From Hordeum vulgare subsp. vulgare (lineage: Eukaryota; Streptophyta; Magnoliopsida; Poales; Poaceae): a DNA stretch of 64,000 nt. The translations under genes were made by a program, and so were the position numbers. Every line of letters starts with the position of its first letter. The first letter of the stretch is position 1. Location: the NCBI RefSeq assembly GCF_904849725.1, contig NC_058518.1, forward strand, positions 14,218,147 to 14,282,146, in the 5' to 3' direction. Shown here piece by piece: positions 12,294-24,350 of the stretch. The notes beneath the pieces were generated by a model. It was not told where the DNA came from, ran no database searches, and worked only from the letters and a program-made list of their open reading frames with translations.

Positions 12294-12626
12294 AGACCGG
12301 GCTCCAGTGAGGCCGATATTTTTTTACCAAAATACTATTTCCATAAATTGAAAAAATCTGAAAAAAATTATATACATAGATGTGTATTTCTAATACACGC
12401 GTATTAATTTTCACTAGCATTTATGCTTTCATGTAGCATACACAAAAATGATAAATACACAGATAAAAATGGGCTTTATCTTTGTTGTGTCTGGGTCAGA
12501 TATTTATCTATTTTATGTAGCGTGCAAATAGACGAATTACCTGATGAAATTTTTTAGTATGTTTTGAAACTTTTAAGTATATACTAATTTTTTTAGTATA
12601 CCAGGCTCACTGGAGCCTGGTCTCTG
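12294..12626 (+). mobile_element. MITE with GAGACC inverted ends
   Basis: GAGACCGGGCTCCAGTGAGG at the left pairs with CTCACTGGAGCCTGGTCTC at the right as a ~20-bp inverted repeat. The interior is AT-rich and non-coding. The right-end sequence recurs alone at about 17640-17695, next to repeat X, so it is a mobile family; superfamily not determined. Confidence 0.65.
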
Positions 12627-12915
12627 CGACGAGAACCTTTCTGTGTACGCGATAGCTCGGGATCACCATCTCTCGACCATTAATTCAACCACATCGCGTC
12701 CCGTCATGCAGGAAGATACCCCGTTGCAGTGTACCATCACCATCTCTTCGGAGCACGTACCATCATATCGGAACGAAAAAGATGTACTCCTTCTCATCTT
12801 TTCTATTTTGCGTGTTAGATTTATGTCAAGTTAAACTTTGTATGATTTGAGCTAATTTAAATTTAAAAATGTCGACACCTACAGTACCAATATATGTACT
12901 ATGAACATTTCATAA
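12627..12915 (+). repeat. Repeat X, 5' fragment (copy 2), interrupted by Helitron
   Basis: Matches 17700-18010 almost throughout (GTGTACGCGATAGCTCGGGA at both). Homology stops at ATTTCATAA|T, where a Helitron-type end begins. The uninterrupted copy reads on as ATTTCATAATGAATC. Confidence 0.75.
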
Positions 12916-13703
12916 TCTATACCTATAATTAAGCACTCTCAAAGAATTACCACGTTAATTAGAATTTATGAGCCGTTTATTTTGGTGGGACCAAATTATT
13001 ACGTGAAGATTAACCCAGTTGGCCTATTTTTCTTTCTCCCCTAATAATAAAGCACGCACTGCTTCCGACGTCCATCGCGGCTTTTTTGCAAAAAACACCC
13101 CTGTAGTTTCCTCTAATTAACCCGTGGTACGTTTTTAAGTGAGGCCGAACCGTTTTTTCACATTTTACACAAAAGCCCCTTACTTTCGTGCTAAATAACC
13201 CGCGGTCCAAATTATATTCAGAGTGAATCGTTTTTTAAAATTTTTGTGCACACCCCTCACATATGCGTTAATAACCTCGAAGTCCACTCAGAATAAATAT
13301 GCATTTTCAAATAACAATATCTTTTAAACCATAAATTCAATTTAAACATGTTATATATGAAACTTGATTAGAAAAATGTGCAGAGTTTGAATATGTTGTT
13401 ATTTTACATATTAAATATTTTAAAAAATACTATTTAGGATACAATGCTAATCAATATTTGTCTTTATTTCGTACCGACTATTTGTATTATAACATATTAA
13501 CTTAAGCATCAATATTTGGGAAATGTTATAATCTTTGGACATGATATACTTGCACTAGGTTCTTTCTTTGTACATATTTTATAATCTAAGACCTTACGTA
13601 CGTGTCTTTTTTTGACAGTATCCACGCGTGTTTTTATCAATGGACTACACTTTTTTTATTGTTCACTTTTCTTCCGTTGCAACGCAAGGGCATTTGTGCT
13701 AGT
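12916..13703 (+). mobile_element. Non-autonomous Helitron-like element
   Basis: The left end TCTATACCTATAATTAAGC follows an A in a known target sequence (repeat X). The right end CCGTTGCAACGCAAGGGC leads to GCATTTGTGCTAGT and is followed by T, as in Triticeae Helitrons that insert between A and T and end CTRR-T. No Rep/helicase is encoded. The target does not resume after 13703, so either this end belongs to an overlapping element or the locus was rearranged later. Confidence 0.6.
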
Positions 13704-13857
13704 TTATAGAAATCCAAAGGAGCCACGTCAATCAGAATCTCCTTCGCTCTCCCCGTTAGGAAAAACAACAACAATCTGAGCCCACTATTTTCTTAATTAT
13801 AGAAAACCAAAGGAACCACTTCAATGTCTATCTCCTTCTCTCCCCGTTAGAAAACAC

Positions 13858-14590
13858 AACAACAATCTGAAGCAGATCTTGCGGCCTGAAATATCTACTT
13901 TCACCCCTCCCCACGAGATCTGGATCAAGATAAGATTCTCCTTTGGTTTTGGTTCTCTGGATCAGGATGAGGTTCTCTTTTTGTTTTTGATTCAGTTTTT
14001 TTTTCTTGCTTTCTACAGATTGAATCTCAAAGATCTCCGCAAGCTCTTCGCCTTTGTTTGATTTCTGCTACTGATTCTCTCCCACGTTTACCTACTGTCG
14101 TGGATTGGTTCGTCTGTTGATATCCAATAAAACACATGAGCATGTGTGCGTTCCACCCAGATTCTCCATGTGTTCTCCAATCTGATTCTTGATTGGGTGA
14201 TGGTGGAAAAGTTGTTATTTAAAACAACAACAATCTGAAGCTGATCTTGCAGCGTGAAATCTCTACTATCACCCCATCCCCCGAGATCTGGATCAAGATG
14301 AGGTTCTCCTTTGGTTATGGTTCTCTGGATTAGGATGAGGTTCTCTTTTGGTTTTGGATTCAGTTTTTTTCTTGCTTTCTATGGATTGAATCTCGAAGAT
14401 CTGCGCAAGCTCTTCACCTTTGGATTTCTGCTGCTGATTCTTTTCCACGTTTACCTATTGTCCTGGATTGGTTCGTCTGTTGATGTCCAATAAAATACAT
14501 GAGCATGTGTACGTTCCGCCCAGGTTCTCCATGTGTTCTCCAAACTAATTCTTGACTGGGTGATGGTGGAAAATTTATTATTTACGTCTT
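13858..14590 (+). repeat. Two-unit tandem duplication, 368 bp
   Basis: AACAACAATCTGAAGC starts both units (13858 and 14226), and about 360 bp align between them with scattered substitutions. The sequence (GAGATCTGGATCAAGAT, CTTGCTTTCTA, CCAATAAAA) looks like captured gene leader or 3' sequence, but the only frames are short (60 codons) and unconvincing. Confidence 0.8.
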
Positions 14591-16265
14591 GAAAGTGGGG
14601 TAGCAAGATTTGTGCGAAGAGTACTTCAAGTCCAACAATTTCTTTCCTGACAAGTTCCGATCAAAGTCAATATGCAGGAATCGGTACGGGCTTAGTCTCC
14701 ATGGATTGATTCTCGAATCTCTCCCCAAGCTCATCTCTTCCACTGCCTATCTTATGCAGTTCTTTTTTTGCACGTTACATGGCTGCCACCTCCCAAGTAA
14801 CTATGATGCGCCTCAGCCCGGCAATTGCCCCCACTGCACCCTTACCTCCTGCAGCCATCTTCTAAGCATGTACCTAAGTGCTTAGCAACGTCCTCTTGGA
14901 ACAACAACGACCACATCACTATCATGAAGACTGGCAAGGAAGAGGTCGGTGGTTTGCTTCAATTTCTTCTTAGAGTTTTGAACTGATAGATTTATCGTTC
15001 CTGTTATCTCCTGTAATATCTATGGGTGATGTATTGCATATTTTTCATAGAGGTTGATCAAGGCGCGGGACTATGCCTGAGTTATATTTCAGCGTGTCAT
15101 GCAACCACATGTTGACACCCACTATTGCATGTGACTTGCAAGAAGCAATAGCTTGCCATCCATCGACATAACAAGCACGATGCTGACCCCCATCTACATG
15201 CATTACTCGCGTGGCACAATACAATAAATGTTGCAGCATATATCCCTTTTCTCCAGTCAGTTTCAAACATCCCTCTGTCTACCTGTTTGACCTGCTCCCC
15301 ATGCATGTGCTTGAGACTTTGAGCCTTTGAAGTGATGTTTAGAGGAAATAGCTATGAGTGGGTCTTTTCTTTTCTGATGATTGTTTAGAGAAAATAGCTA
15401 TATATATATATATCCGATATAACCTTTGAACCAATGCTCAAGGTCCTATATGTAAGACACAGTGCATTACATGGTATACTCTAAGTAAGAGTAGCTTCTG
15501 TTGTGCAGGTATTTCTCCTACATGCAGATTCTTATCAACAAAGTGAATCTCATAGAATATTTATACTCATCATGTAACAGTAACATTAGCTATTTTGTTA
15601 TGTGTATATTAAACAGTTTGTCTACCAACCATTATTTTCGATTATGTACTTTAAACAAAGTCGATCCTCATCTCCCTGATGTTTACTGCTACAAAATTGG
15701 TGCACGCATGGTTCTGGCACTCAATTTCTTTTATGATCCGCCAAGTAGTAGTTAAATTTTTTCTTGCAAAGTATAGTTGACTAAATTTTAACATCCGCTA
15801 TTTTGAAGGAACGGTTTAGAGAAAACAGCTATAACAGTTTTTTCTGGTCCTATTATACTTGGATCTGGTTTCTTCTAATATCGTGTTACTCCTAAATAGT
15901 TCATGTTTCATTTTTCTCTTCATTGTATGTAATCTTGTCAAATGCCAGTTGTGCGCCTATCTAAATATTATAATTTCTTTACTATTAGAACTTGGTTTAA
16001 TCTATATGATTACTTTCCTACTAGATTTGTACTGTCCATGTTTAGACATTTACTTAGATGAACAAAATCCACTTATTTGGCAAGATGAGCATCTATAGAT
16101 GGTTCTTTATTTATCAAGTATCCCATAAGTCATAATGCACAAAAACGGATGTTCATAGTGTCAATCAGTATCTCCAGGTCGTGTGGTACAAAGTCAGGGA
16201 TGGCCGGCCTAAGAATAAGAACATTTTATATCAACGATCAATGCAACATTCCCTGAGCTTATTAA
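14591..16265 (+). other. AT-rich stretch, no gene recognised
   Basis: Short frames (14610-14885 forward; 15045-15306 reverse) match nothing I know. A (TA)n run lies at about 15399-15413. It may be captured intron and exon debris of a Helitron, but no borders were found. Confidence 0.3.
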
Positions 16266-16400
16266 TCTATATCTATACTTCTACTAATTAGGCACTTCCT
16301 AGAAATTCCCACGTTAATTAGAAATTACGAACCGCTAATCTATGTGGGGCCAAATTATTACGGTGTAGATTAACCCAAAAGGACTCAATAAAAAAATCAT
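16266..16400 (+). mobile_element. Second Helitron-like left end
   Basis: TCTATATCTATACTTCT followed by TTCCCACGTTAATTAGAA matches the left part of the element at 12916 (TACCACGTTAATTAGAAT). It is preceded by A. No matching CTAGT end was found before repeat X at 17627. Confidence 0.5.
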
Positions 16401-16951
16401 TTTTCTCAGTTGAAAAACATAGTAAGAAAAAAAAAACTTTATCTCCATCTATTCACATAATAACAAAAAACTTTTCCTCATGTTGTCACGCCCTAGATGC
16501 CATCTAATTCTTCAGATGAAATTTTTTTCATATCTATCCTCACCGATCATAAAGTGAAGCGCTCACGTCAAGGAGCCCTCTATCTTCCATCTCAGAAAAT
16601 AAATCACGTTAATCCTCACCCCCCGTTTAAAAAAAACACATCTATCCACACCTGCCAATCCTACAAAGAAGCAGTCACGCCCAAGTCCCCATCTATCTTT
16701 TGTCTCAAAGAAAATATCACGTATATCCTCACAACAAAATCCCCTTCTACATGCAAGGGACTCCTCTTTCGCTATTATTTATCCAGCAAGCAACGTGTTC
16801 CAGCCTGCAGGAGAGCCGCCCAATTTATTTCTGGATTGCTTCAGTCTCATGGTCATGCAGGTCCAAACTGATGGGTTTTTTTTCTGGTGAACTTGCATGG
16901 ACTACTTGCTGCAATTGTTCTCGGGCGAGGGAAACAAATACATACAATGGG

Positions 16952-17157
16952 TAAGCAGATTCATTGATTCCTTCCATGAACATACGTATATGCAATTAAC
17001 AGTGATTGCATTCTTCTAGGTGGATGTGCATGAGGCAACACAGTCAATTGATCACCGACAGGTTGATTGATTCTTTCTATGAACATACGTACATGCAGTT
17101 GACAGTGATTGCTTTCTTCTAGGTTGATGTGCATGAGGCAGCGCACTCAATTGATAA
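16952..17157 (+). repeat. 103-bp tandem duplication with exon-like units
   Basis: Two units, offset 103 (GAACATACG at 16978 and 17081). Each holds TTCTTCTAG, a good splice acceptor, followed by an open stretch reading VDVHEA-S-ID. The second unit continues to a stop at about 17211 (ending SKVESKKA). It looks like a captured, duplicated terminal exon; the parent gene is not recognised. Confidence 0.55.
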
Positions 17158-17626
17158 CCGGCGGCACATGACGCGCCCCGACCCGTCAAAGGTTGAATCA
17201 AAGAAGGCATAAGTTCTTCTACTGATATGAGTTCATGGAGTCAATCATTGGTTCAGATTTATAATGCTCATTATGTCTAGAAACATTAAGGGTACAATAA
17301 GTTCACTTGCAGATGAGACACTTTCAACGTATATGCATGACACTTCTGATTTAATCATGGTGATACATATAGGTCGTCGATAATGCCAAAACATGCACAT
17401 ACCTTTCATGGTAGATTAATTGTTGACTAATAAGATAGTATCTTTACTTCATGCATCTCCCTTTACTAATCCGTCCGTCTTTAACTAATTTATATTCACA
17501 TGGCGCTATATACGTGTTCCGACATGTAGAAGATACGCCCAATTTGTTGGTACGCTGAAGACACCATGTAGTGAATTTTTTTACATACCTGACTACCATG
17601 TATATGTAGTTGTATAAGAAATTTAG

Positions 17627-19345
17627 TATGTTTTGAAGCTTTCAAGTATATACTAATTTTTTTTAGTATACCGGGCACATTGGATCCCGGTCTCTGCGAC
17701 GCCGTTCTCGCAATACAGTGTCCTTTCTGTGTACGCGATAGCTCGGGATCGGTATCTCTCGACCATTAATTCAACCACATCCATGTCCCGTCGTGGAGGA
17801 AGATACCCCGTTGCAGTGTACCATCACCATCTTTTCGGAACACGTACCATCATATCCAAACGAAAAAGCTGTACTCCTTCTCATCTTTTTTATTTCACGT
17901 ATTAGATTTATGTCAAGTCAAACTTTATATGATTTGAGCTAATTTACATTTAAAAATATCGACACCTGCAGTATCAATATCTGTACCATGAAACTACATT
18001 TCATAATGAATCTAACAATGTTAATTTGGCATTTTAAATTTTGATACTTCTTTTATAAATTTGATTAAGGTAGAGATACTTTGATTTTAATTTTTTTATA
18101 TGCATACTAAAATGCACCGGGGTACTAGCAGAATACAGTAGCGTGCTACAACATACAAATAAAGAGGAAAATGACAGGACCACTTGCAATATCTAGTACA
18201 GCCACCCGCAAAATAAAAAAATACTAAATACTTCAGTAATTTTACTGGTCATTCTGACAAGTCATTTTCCAAATGTACCATCACTGACTCGTGATTGAAA
18301 ACAGGCTATTCATCATGTGTTCAAAAAATGAAAAAAAAAACGCTTTCATCAAAGGAGCATCTTCTATTCTATCTTCTAATTAGAGGCACCATGAGGCACC
18401 CCCTTAATTGTCACACTTAAATCATTACTAACCATTGGATAAAAATATGATTAAATGAACAGTTGAGATGTCTCCTTTCACCCCGTAAAAGCAAAAGAAA
18501 AAAGATGACTCCTTTCACCGTAATCATCCTCACCAAGAGTCCGGAGCAATATCATTATCAAACTGTTATCTGCCTCTCTCTTCTTTCTATCCATGTCGTC
18601 ATGTCGTCCTACTTCCGATATCTATAAGATTACCTATAGGATCGAGCCGCCACACCCACCACATCCTCCTATGTCAATTTTCTTTGCAGGGTCCGATGTC
18701 TCTATCTCCTTTCTCTTCATGTTGTGATGTTGGGGTCCTCTCAATTTCTATCAGACTGGCTCTAGGTCCTCCTCTGCCTCTTTTCTCTCCACGATCTATC
18801 AGGACTAGACATTTGATCAGGGAGCTAGACCTATAAGAGCAACTTTAGCAGATCTCGTGTATTGCGGACCTGTATCACATAATTACAGTTTGCAAAAATC
18901 TTTTTTACAGGCCGATGAGGACCGCGGTAGAACATAACCCGCATCGTGGAACTGTAAATATTCCGTTTTACAGTTCCGCGATGCGGGTTCTGTTCTACCG
19001 CGGCCCTCGCCAGCCCACAAACTATAAAAATTCAAACTTACAATTCGACATCAATTCTGCTTATTTGTGGCAAATTTGAACAATCAAACACAGTCCTTAT
19101 ACAAACTACACCATAGTTTTCGATCAAGACTCTAAAGAACGTCATCTAAAAGCATCCATATCTTCACCACCGTCTTACTATTCCTCCATCTCACAATACT
19201 CCCTTCACGTATAAGATTTCTATGAAGTTATACTTTTTAAAGTTTGACCAAATTTATATTAAAAATTATTAACATATATAATACAAAATATGTATAGTAT
19301 GGAGTGCAGCGCTTCGGTGTCCAGGTTTACCTCCACCCGGTCAGA
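17627..19345 (+). repeat. Repeat X, longest copy
   Basis: Begins with the GAGACC-MITE right end (17640-17695) and runs through the segment shared with 3718-5245, including the hairpin at 18910-19015, ending GGTTTACCTCCACCCGG near 19340. Differences from copy 1 are scattered substitutions and small indels, so the two are older than the tandem duplication. Non-coding. Confidence 0.75.
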
Positions 19346-20679
19346 AATCACCGGACGAAGGGAGTATTTTGGAGAGCTAGATCGGTTATCGCCACCATCC
19401 ATCACCACAAAAAAGGGTTTCCCCTCGGTTTGTATTACAAAGCGATCAACCGATACAACCAACGATAGATGCTGGGGCGGAAGCAGTACAGTCACTCACA
19501 AAAAAAAATGAAAGACATAAACAAAAGAAGTAAATGCCGACAACGGCGGATCGATCAAAACAAAGTAGCCTCGCGATCACTGCACGCACCGAAGACCGTT
19601 CACCAAGCTCCAAGACTTCGGAGCGCCGTTACCAATCAAAACCTTCATGAAAGAACGCGACGATGACGACTCTGATGCCAAGGGTTTTCCCCGGTACGCG
19701 ACGAGGCGAGAGGAAAGGTAGTCCCCGACGCCCTTCAGGAAGGTCTGGAGGCACCCACAGGCGCCACCGCGTCGGTGTCGGCCAGGCCGACAGGGGTTTC
19801 CCCCAATCCCCGCCTTCACCCCGGACGCTCTGGAGACTGTCACCAAACCGACCACTACCCAGCGCCAACGCGATCTTGAAGCCTCCACGATGTCTCACCA
19901 CGGCACCTCGAGGTGAGATGTGCACAACGACGAAAAAGAGCCGTGACTAGAGGTAGCAGCATCGTCGACACGCGGGAGGGCTCAACCTCCACCGTCAACG
20001 ACGGTAGCCGATCGGACACAATAGCAGGAGCATACCAGGCTTGTGGGCCCACAAGCTGGCCGGGTCCTCATACGCCCATAAAGCTCCCGCCATCGCGCTA
20101 CAGCAGGCACGCCATCGGTGTCGCCGCGCCCCATCCGAGCTGCTCCTCCTCCTCACCACACAGAAGACCACAAAGTCATGCCGGAGGCCGGTCCGCTAGG
20201 ACCCAGATGGGGCCCGTAAGGCCCAGATCTGGGCCGTGGGCGCGCCACCGGCCACTCCCCGCCAGCACACCATCCCGTTGCCAAGAGGCTACGCCACCAC
20301 CTCGCGTGCCGTTGGCCACAACCGCGGGGCCACCGGGCCGTCACCATACCGAGGAGCACCGCCCCCGCCCCCTACCCCGGGAAGGGGAGACGCACGCGCG
20401 GGTCTGAAGTTCCCGCCACAGCCGACCCCACCTGACCCAGGGCCGGGGGCGGTGGGGGGGGAGGGAGGGAGAAGGGGCCGACGAAGGGAGAGGGAGCATG
20501 CCGCCTCGGCAGCCTCCCGGGGAGGCGGCGTTAGGGTACCGGGTGGAGGATCAGATGCGGGTAATCACACAAGGCAAGAACTTGGAAGACAAGAAAGCAT
20601 TAGTGAGACCACCATCCATGACCTCTCTAAGGCTGAACGTAATGGGAGTATCATATGTGGTATCATGCATGCCAACTGC
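19346..20679 (+). repeat. Dispersed repeat R, copy B (truncated)
   Basis: 19560-19910 and 19911-20679 match, inverted, 50006-50290 and 47735-49980 of copy C; 19911-20679 also matches 6128-6890. It ends inside the Tourist-like MITE after GCATGCCAACT, where GCC repeats of the next element begin. 20277-20300 preserves the uninterrupted target of the solo LTR at 48071. The open frames here are GC artefacts. Confidence 0.7.
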
Positions 20680-21342
20680 CGCCGCTGCCGCCGTCGCCTG
20701 GATCGCCGCCGCGATCTCCGCCTCTTCCCTCGCCGCCGCCGCCGTCGCCTGAGACGCCCGCATGGCGATGAGTAGCCCCGGCGAGTCGTCAGGGTCGCCG
20801 TCCTCGCGGAGGACAAACTCTTCCGGCGGCACCTCGTACTCCGCCGGGACAGCCGGGGCCACCACCGGGGCCGCCGGAGGTGGGTGGGGGATCGCCGCCG
20901 CCTGTCGGTAACGCGTGATGACGTCGTTGTAGTTTTTCCCGTCCCAATAGGCGTGCCGGCCGCGGGTGTTGTAGGGGTCGCCAGGGTGGACCCGGAGCTG
21001 CTCCAGCGTCGCGGGGTTGTCCAGCGTCGGATAGCCGTCCTTGCAAATACTCCACGGTTTTGCAAGGCGGCACCCCGGCGGGACGAGGAGGCCGAAGTTG
21101 TACAGCTCTTGTGTCAGCGGCTTGTCGAGGCTCTAGCGCCAGTTGCTCTCCGGCGCGCCGCCGCCGCCGGAGCTGCTGCCGCCGACATGATCCACCGTCG
21201 GGACGTCGGAGAACGGGGGAGGGAGGAAGAGAACGTCGGGACGACGGGGATCTGCGGCGGGACGACGAAGAGCGGGGGAGAGAAGGAGAGCAGGGGAGCG
21301 ACGGGTGTGCCGACGAGCCGCGGGACGACGGGTATATATAGC
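20600..21342 (-). pseudogene. Unidentified transposon-type gene, interrupted by one stop
   Basis: On the minus strand a single frame runs from about 21438 to 20551, broken only by a TAG (21133-21135) between ESNWR and SLDKPLTQELYNFG. It continues with the motifs VPPGCR, YNTRGRHAYWDGKNYNDV and a Pro/Ala-rich tail of AAA blocks, then reads into the truncated Tourist MITE. TATATATA at 21333-21340, about 150 bp before a plausible start, gives it a promoter. The sequence style is that of repeated Triticeae element proteins, but I cannot name a family. The GC content is far above that of its AT-rich neighbours. Confidence 0.5.
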
Positions 21343-21399
21343 GCCGCGACGGTAGGGGAGGCGACGGGGAAGCTGGCCGGCGTAACTCCCCCGGAGTGA

Positions 21400-21760
21400 A
21401 TGCACGTCGCCTCGGGAGCCGTCGAACCAACGGGCCAACGACGACGGTCTCGAGAACCGACGCGATGGGCTCTGACGACGGGGCCGTCATTAATGGCGTC
21501 ACCTCGGGAGCCGGCGAACCAACGGGCTAACGACGGCATCGGACGACGAGGCGCTGACTGGTGATTAATGTCGTCTTCGGGAACCGACGCGATGAGCTGG
21601 CGACGCGGTGGTTAATGGCGGCGGCTTCGGGAACCGGCGCGGACTGGCGACGCAGCGCGGGATTAATGGCGGCGGCGTCGGGAACCGACGCGAACTGACG
21701 ACGCAGCGCGGAATTAATGTCGCGGTCTCGGGAACCGACGGATTGACCGCTGTCAGACCG
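21400..21760 (+). repeat. GC-rich tandem repeat upstream of the minus-strand gene
   Basis: Degenerate units of roughly 60-65 bp, each with CGGGAACCGACGCG and ATTAATG(T/G)CG. They lie directly upstream of the TATA box of the minus-strand gene, so they are probably its promoter repeats or subterminal repeats. Confidence 0.6.
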
Positions 21761-21979
21761 ACGTGAAGACGCCACGTCGCAGCGGGTGGACGCGGGTACG
21801 ACGCGTGTACCGGGCCTCCTGTACGTCGCCGTTTCGTCAGCTGGCGCCCGTCGGGCTGACGTGCGTACGTCGGGACGGGGAAAAGACAATTCTGCTCTTT
21901 GTTACGAAGGGGTATCGTTTAATCTCAGCCGTCCTTGTATTTGGGGTTGTACCGAAGAAGAAGTGTATTTATATATAGA

Positions 21980-22620
21980 GTGTAAGTACGAACTTTCCTT
22001 GCTTCATCAAATGTCACGTGTACACCTGTTTATTTTCGGTCCTTCAAGTGTATTCATACTTTTCAAGGAAGTAACATCTCCAAGATACATTACTGCTGCC
22101 ACAAGCTGGGATCCACCATGATAATTAAAATAAGGCCCACAGGGTTAAAAAATGTCTCCATGCAACTACAAGTGCCATTCATCTTGCCAACCATTTTTGC
22201 TCTATCTCCATAGAATTCTCCTTATGTGGTTTCCTGACACATATCTGTTATAGTTTCGAGCATTGCTTTTACATGCATAAAGAAACTAGCTAAAATTCAT
22301 GCAAGGATTTTTCCTTCTTGAACCAAACAAGGATGCTCTCAAGTCAGGTAATGACAATCACCCTTGGTTTGAGTCTGTCTGAGGGCCCTCGAGTCTAAAA
22401 TTCAAGCAAGAATTTCCCTTTCTGAACCAAATAAGCTTGCTCCCAATCTGGAAGATGGAAATATGGTTGGGACATGGTGCAAACCACTTGTTGTTCCCCT
22501 CATCACAACCCTTATCTGTCAAGACTTCAAGCTTCGAACATCCTGGACCGTCAGCACGGTTTGGTCTTGCATCCATCCGTGTTCAACCACGCGGTTGGAT
22601 CAAATTTTGCTTTCCCCTCT
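21980..22620 (+). other. Intergenic stretch with a small direct repeat
   Basis: Two ~50-bp related blocks (CTAAAATTCATGCAAGGATT near 22292 and CTAAAATTCAAGCAAGAATT near 22396). A reverse frame (22358-22576, 72 codons, with CSKLEVLTDKGCDEG) is open, but I do not recognise it. Confidence 0.3.
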
Positions 22621-23175
22621 AACGTGCTGACCTATTGTTTCTGTATGTGAGCTCTGGAGTGAATCTAGTTTTTTCCGTAACCCACTCATCTTTCTAGAAC
22701 ATGCTATGTGTCACATGTTAAATTTCAACCTTTTCAGAATTTATTTATAGTGCTTTTCAATTTCAGGGTCATTTAGCTAAAAAATTCATTAAGTGCATGG
22801 AAAATAGAAAATGATGTTAGAAAGGGTTGAAATTTAAGGATGTGTCATTGAATGATGCATATTAAATTCACAAAAAGTGTGGAGTTGAAATAATTTAAAA
22901 AAAAATGCCTTTGTAACAGATGAATTTTCGTCCGAAACCCTCATTCTTCGAAGTAGATGGTCCAGCTTGTACACAAAGTGCATCCAGTTTTTGCCGTAAC
23001 CCGCTCAACTTTTTAGTACATGCTATGTGTGTGAAATTATGACACCATGCCATATTTCAACCTTTTAGCATTCATTTGTAGTCCTTTTCAATTTCATGGT
23101 CAGTTAGCACAAAAACAAATCACCAAGTGCATGAAAAAAAAAATGAATTTAGAAAGGGTTGAAATTTGAGATGTG
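22620..23175 (+). repeat. Degenerate CACTA-type internal repeat, ~1.6 units
   Basis: Aligns with the 338-bp tandem units at 55415-56420: GTGCATCCAGTTTTTG, CTCAACTTTTTA, ACATGCTATGTG, GTAGTGCTTTTCAATTTCAGGG-type blocks appear in the same order, with much more divergence. No CACTA ends or transposase remain here, so this is a relic of the same family, broken by repeat R at about 23176. Confidence 0.65.
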
Positions 23176-24350
23176 GCACGACGACAAGATATTGGACAGC
23201 GACAAAACAGGGTGATTTAGCACGAAGAAAAAATGATCAAGTCTCACGACGACAAGATATTGGACAGCGAAGACAGGGTGATTTAGCACGAAGAAAAAAT
23301 GATCAAGTCTCACGATGACAAGATATTGGACAGCGACGAGACAGGGTGATCTAGCACGAAGAAAAAAATTATCGAGTCTCACCATAACAAGATATTGGAC
23401 AACGACGAGACAGGGTGATTTAGCACGAAGAAAAAATGATCGAGTCTCACGACGACGAGATATTGCACAGCGACGAGGCAGCGGTACTGTGGAAAGTGAT
23501 GGGCATTCAGCCATAGTTGAACCGAATCACATGAATGAGACAGATTTCGTACGAAGAAAACTGTTGAGTCTTACGCGGGGCATGCAGCCTTACGTGGACC
23601 TAATAACATGAATGAAGCGACCTGGTGATTTCGCACTAAGAAAATTAGTTGTAGTAAAGTGTGAAGATTTGAGTGCGAAATCTTCGGCTATAGTGATAGG
23701 GACAAATCGTTATGTGAGATATGTGCAACCATGAACCAAAGTGGTCTCCAGCTATCGATCATATGTGCAACCATGAACCAAAGTGGTCTCCAGCTATCGA
23801 TCGCTGCCGTGGTTGTTGAGATGTCCTCTTGAGATGTCCTGTGGTTGTTGAGATGTCCTCTTCCTACGTACATATTCCATTCATTGTCACGTATAGTTAT
23901 GTAGTTCTTTTTTAATTCTTCAATTGTAACCAATTATTGTCGCTTTTGCAATTTACTATGAAATGATGGGCTTATCGGGTATGAACCATACATACATGTG
24001 TCTTCTATTCCTATGCATTAACACCGTGTATTGGGGAAAAAAAATTCCAAGATGACTTTTGAACATGAGCTTAACCATATAAAAGTCTTGGATGATAAAA
24101 TCGCCTCCCAGATGCTTCAGTGGTTGTGGCTGCCGGCGAGGCTAGGCAGCGCGGGGCGAAGGCAGCGGCCGGCGGGGGCTCCGGCGGTCACGGGCGACGG
24201 CGGCGCGGGGCTGGCTCGAGCCCCTCTGCTCGGGCACGGGACTGTAGGGAACGCGGCTCGGCAGGCTGCGGGCTAGCGGCTACGGCATGGATCCGCCCTG
24301 GAATCCTGACCGCGGGTTGATTTCGGAAAAGCACAGTGGATTTTCTGTAA
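23176..24350 (+). repeat. Dispersed repeat R, copy B2 (right part)
   Basis: Carries the 68-bp array (four units, to 23485), the ATTTCGCAC(T/C)AAG block, a 47-bp duplication (CATATGTGCAACCATGAACC region near 23716/23760) and the GC-rich block 24120-24300. The whole is matched in inverse order by 46280-47095. No gene. Confidence 0.7.
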
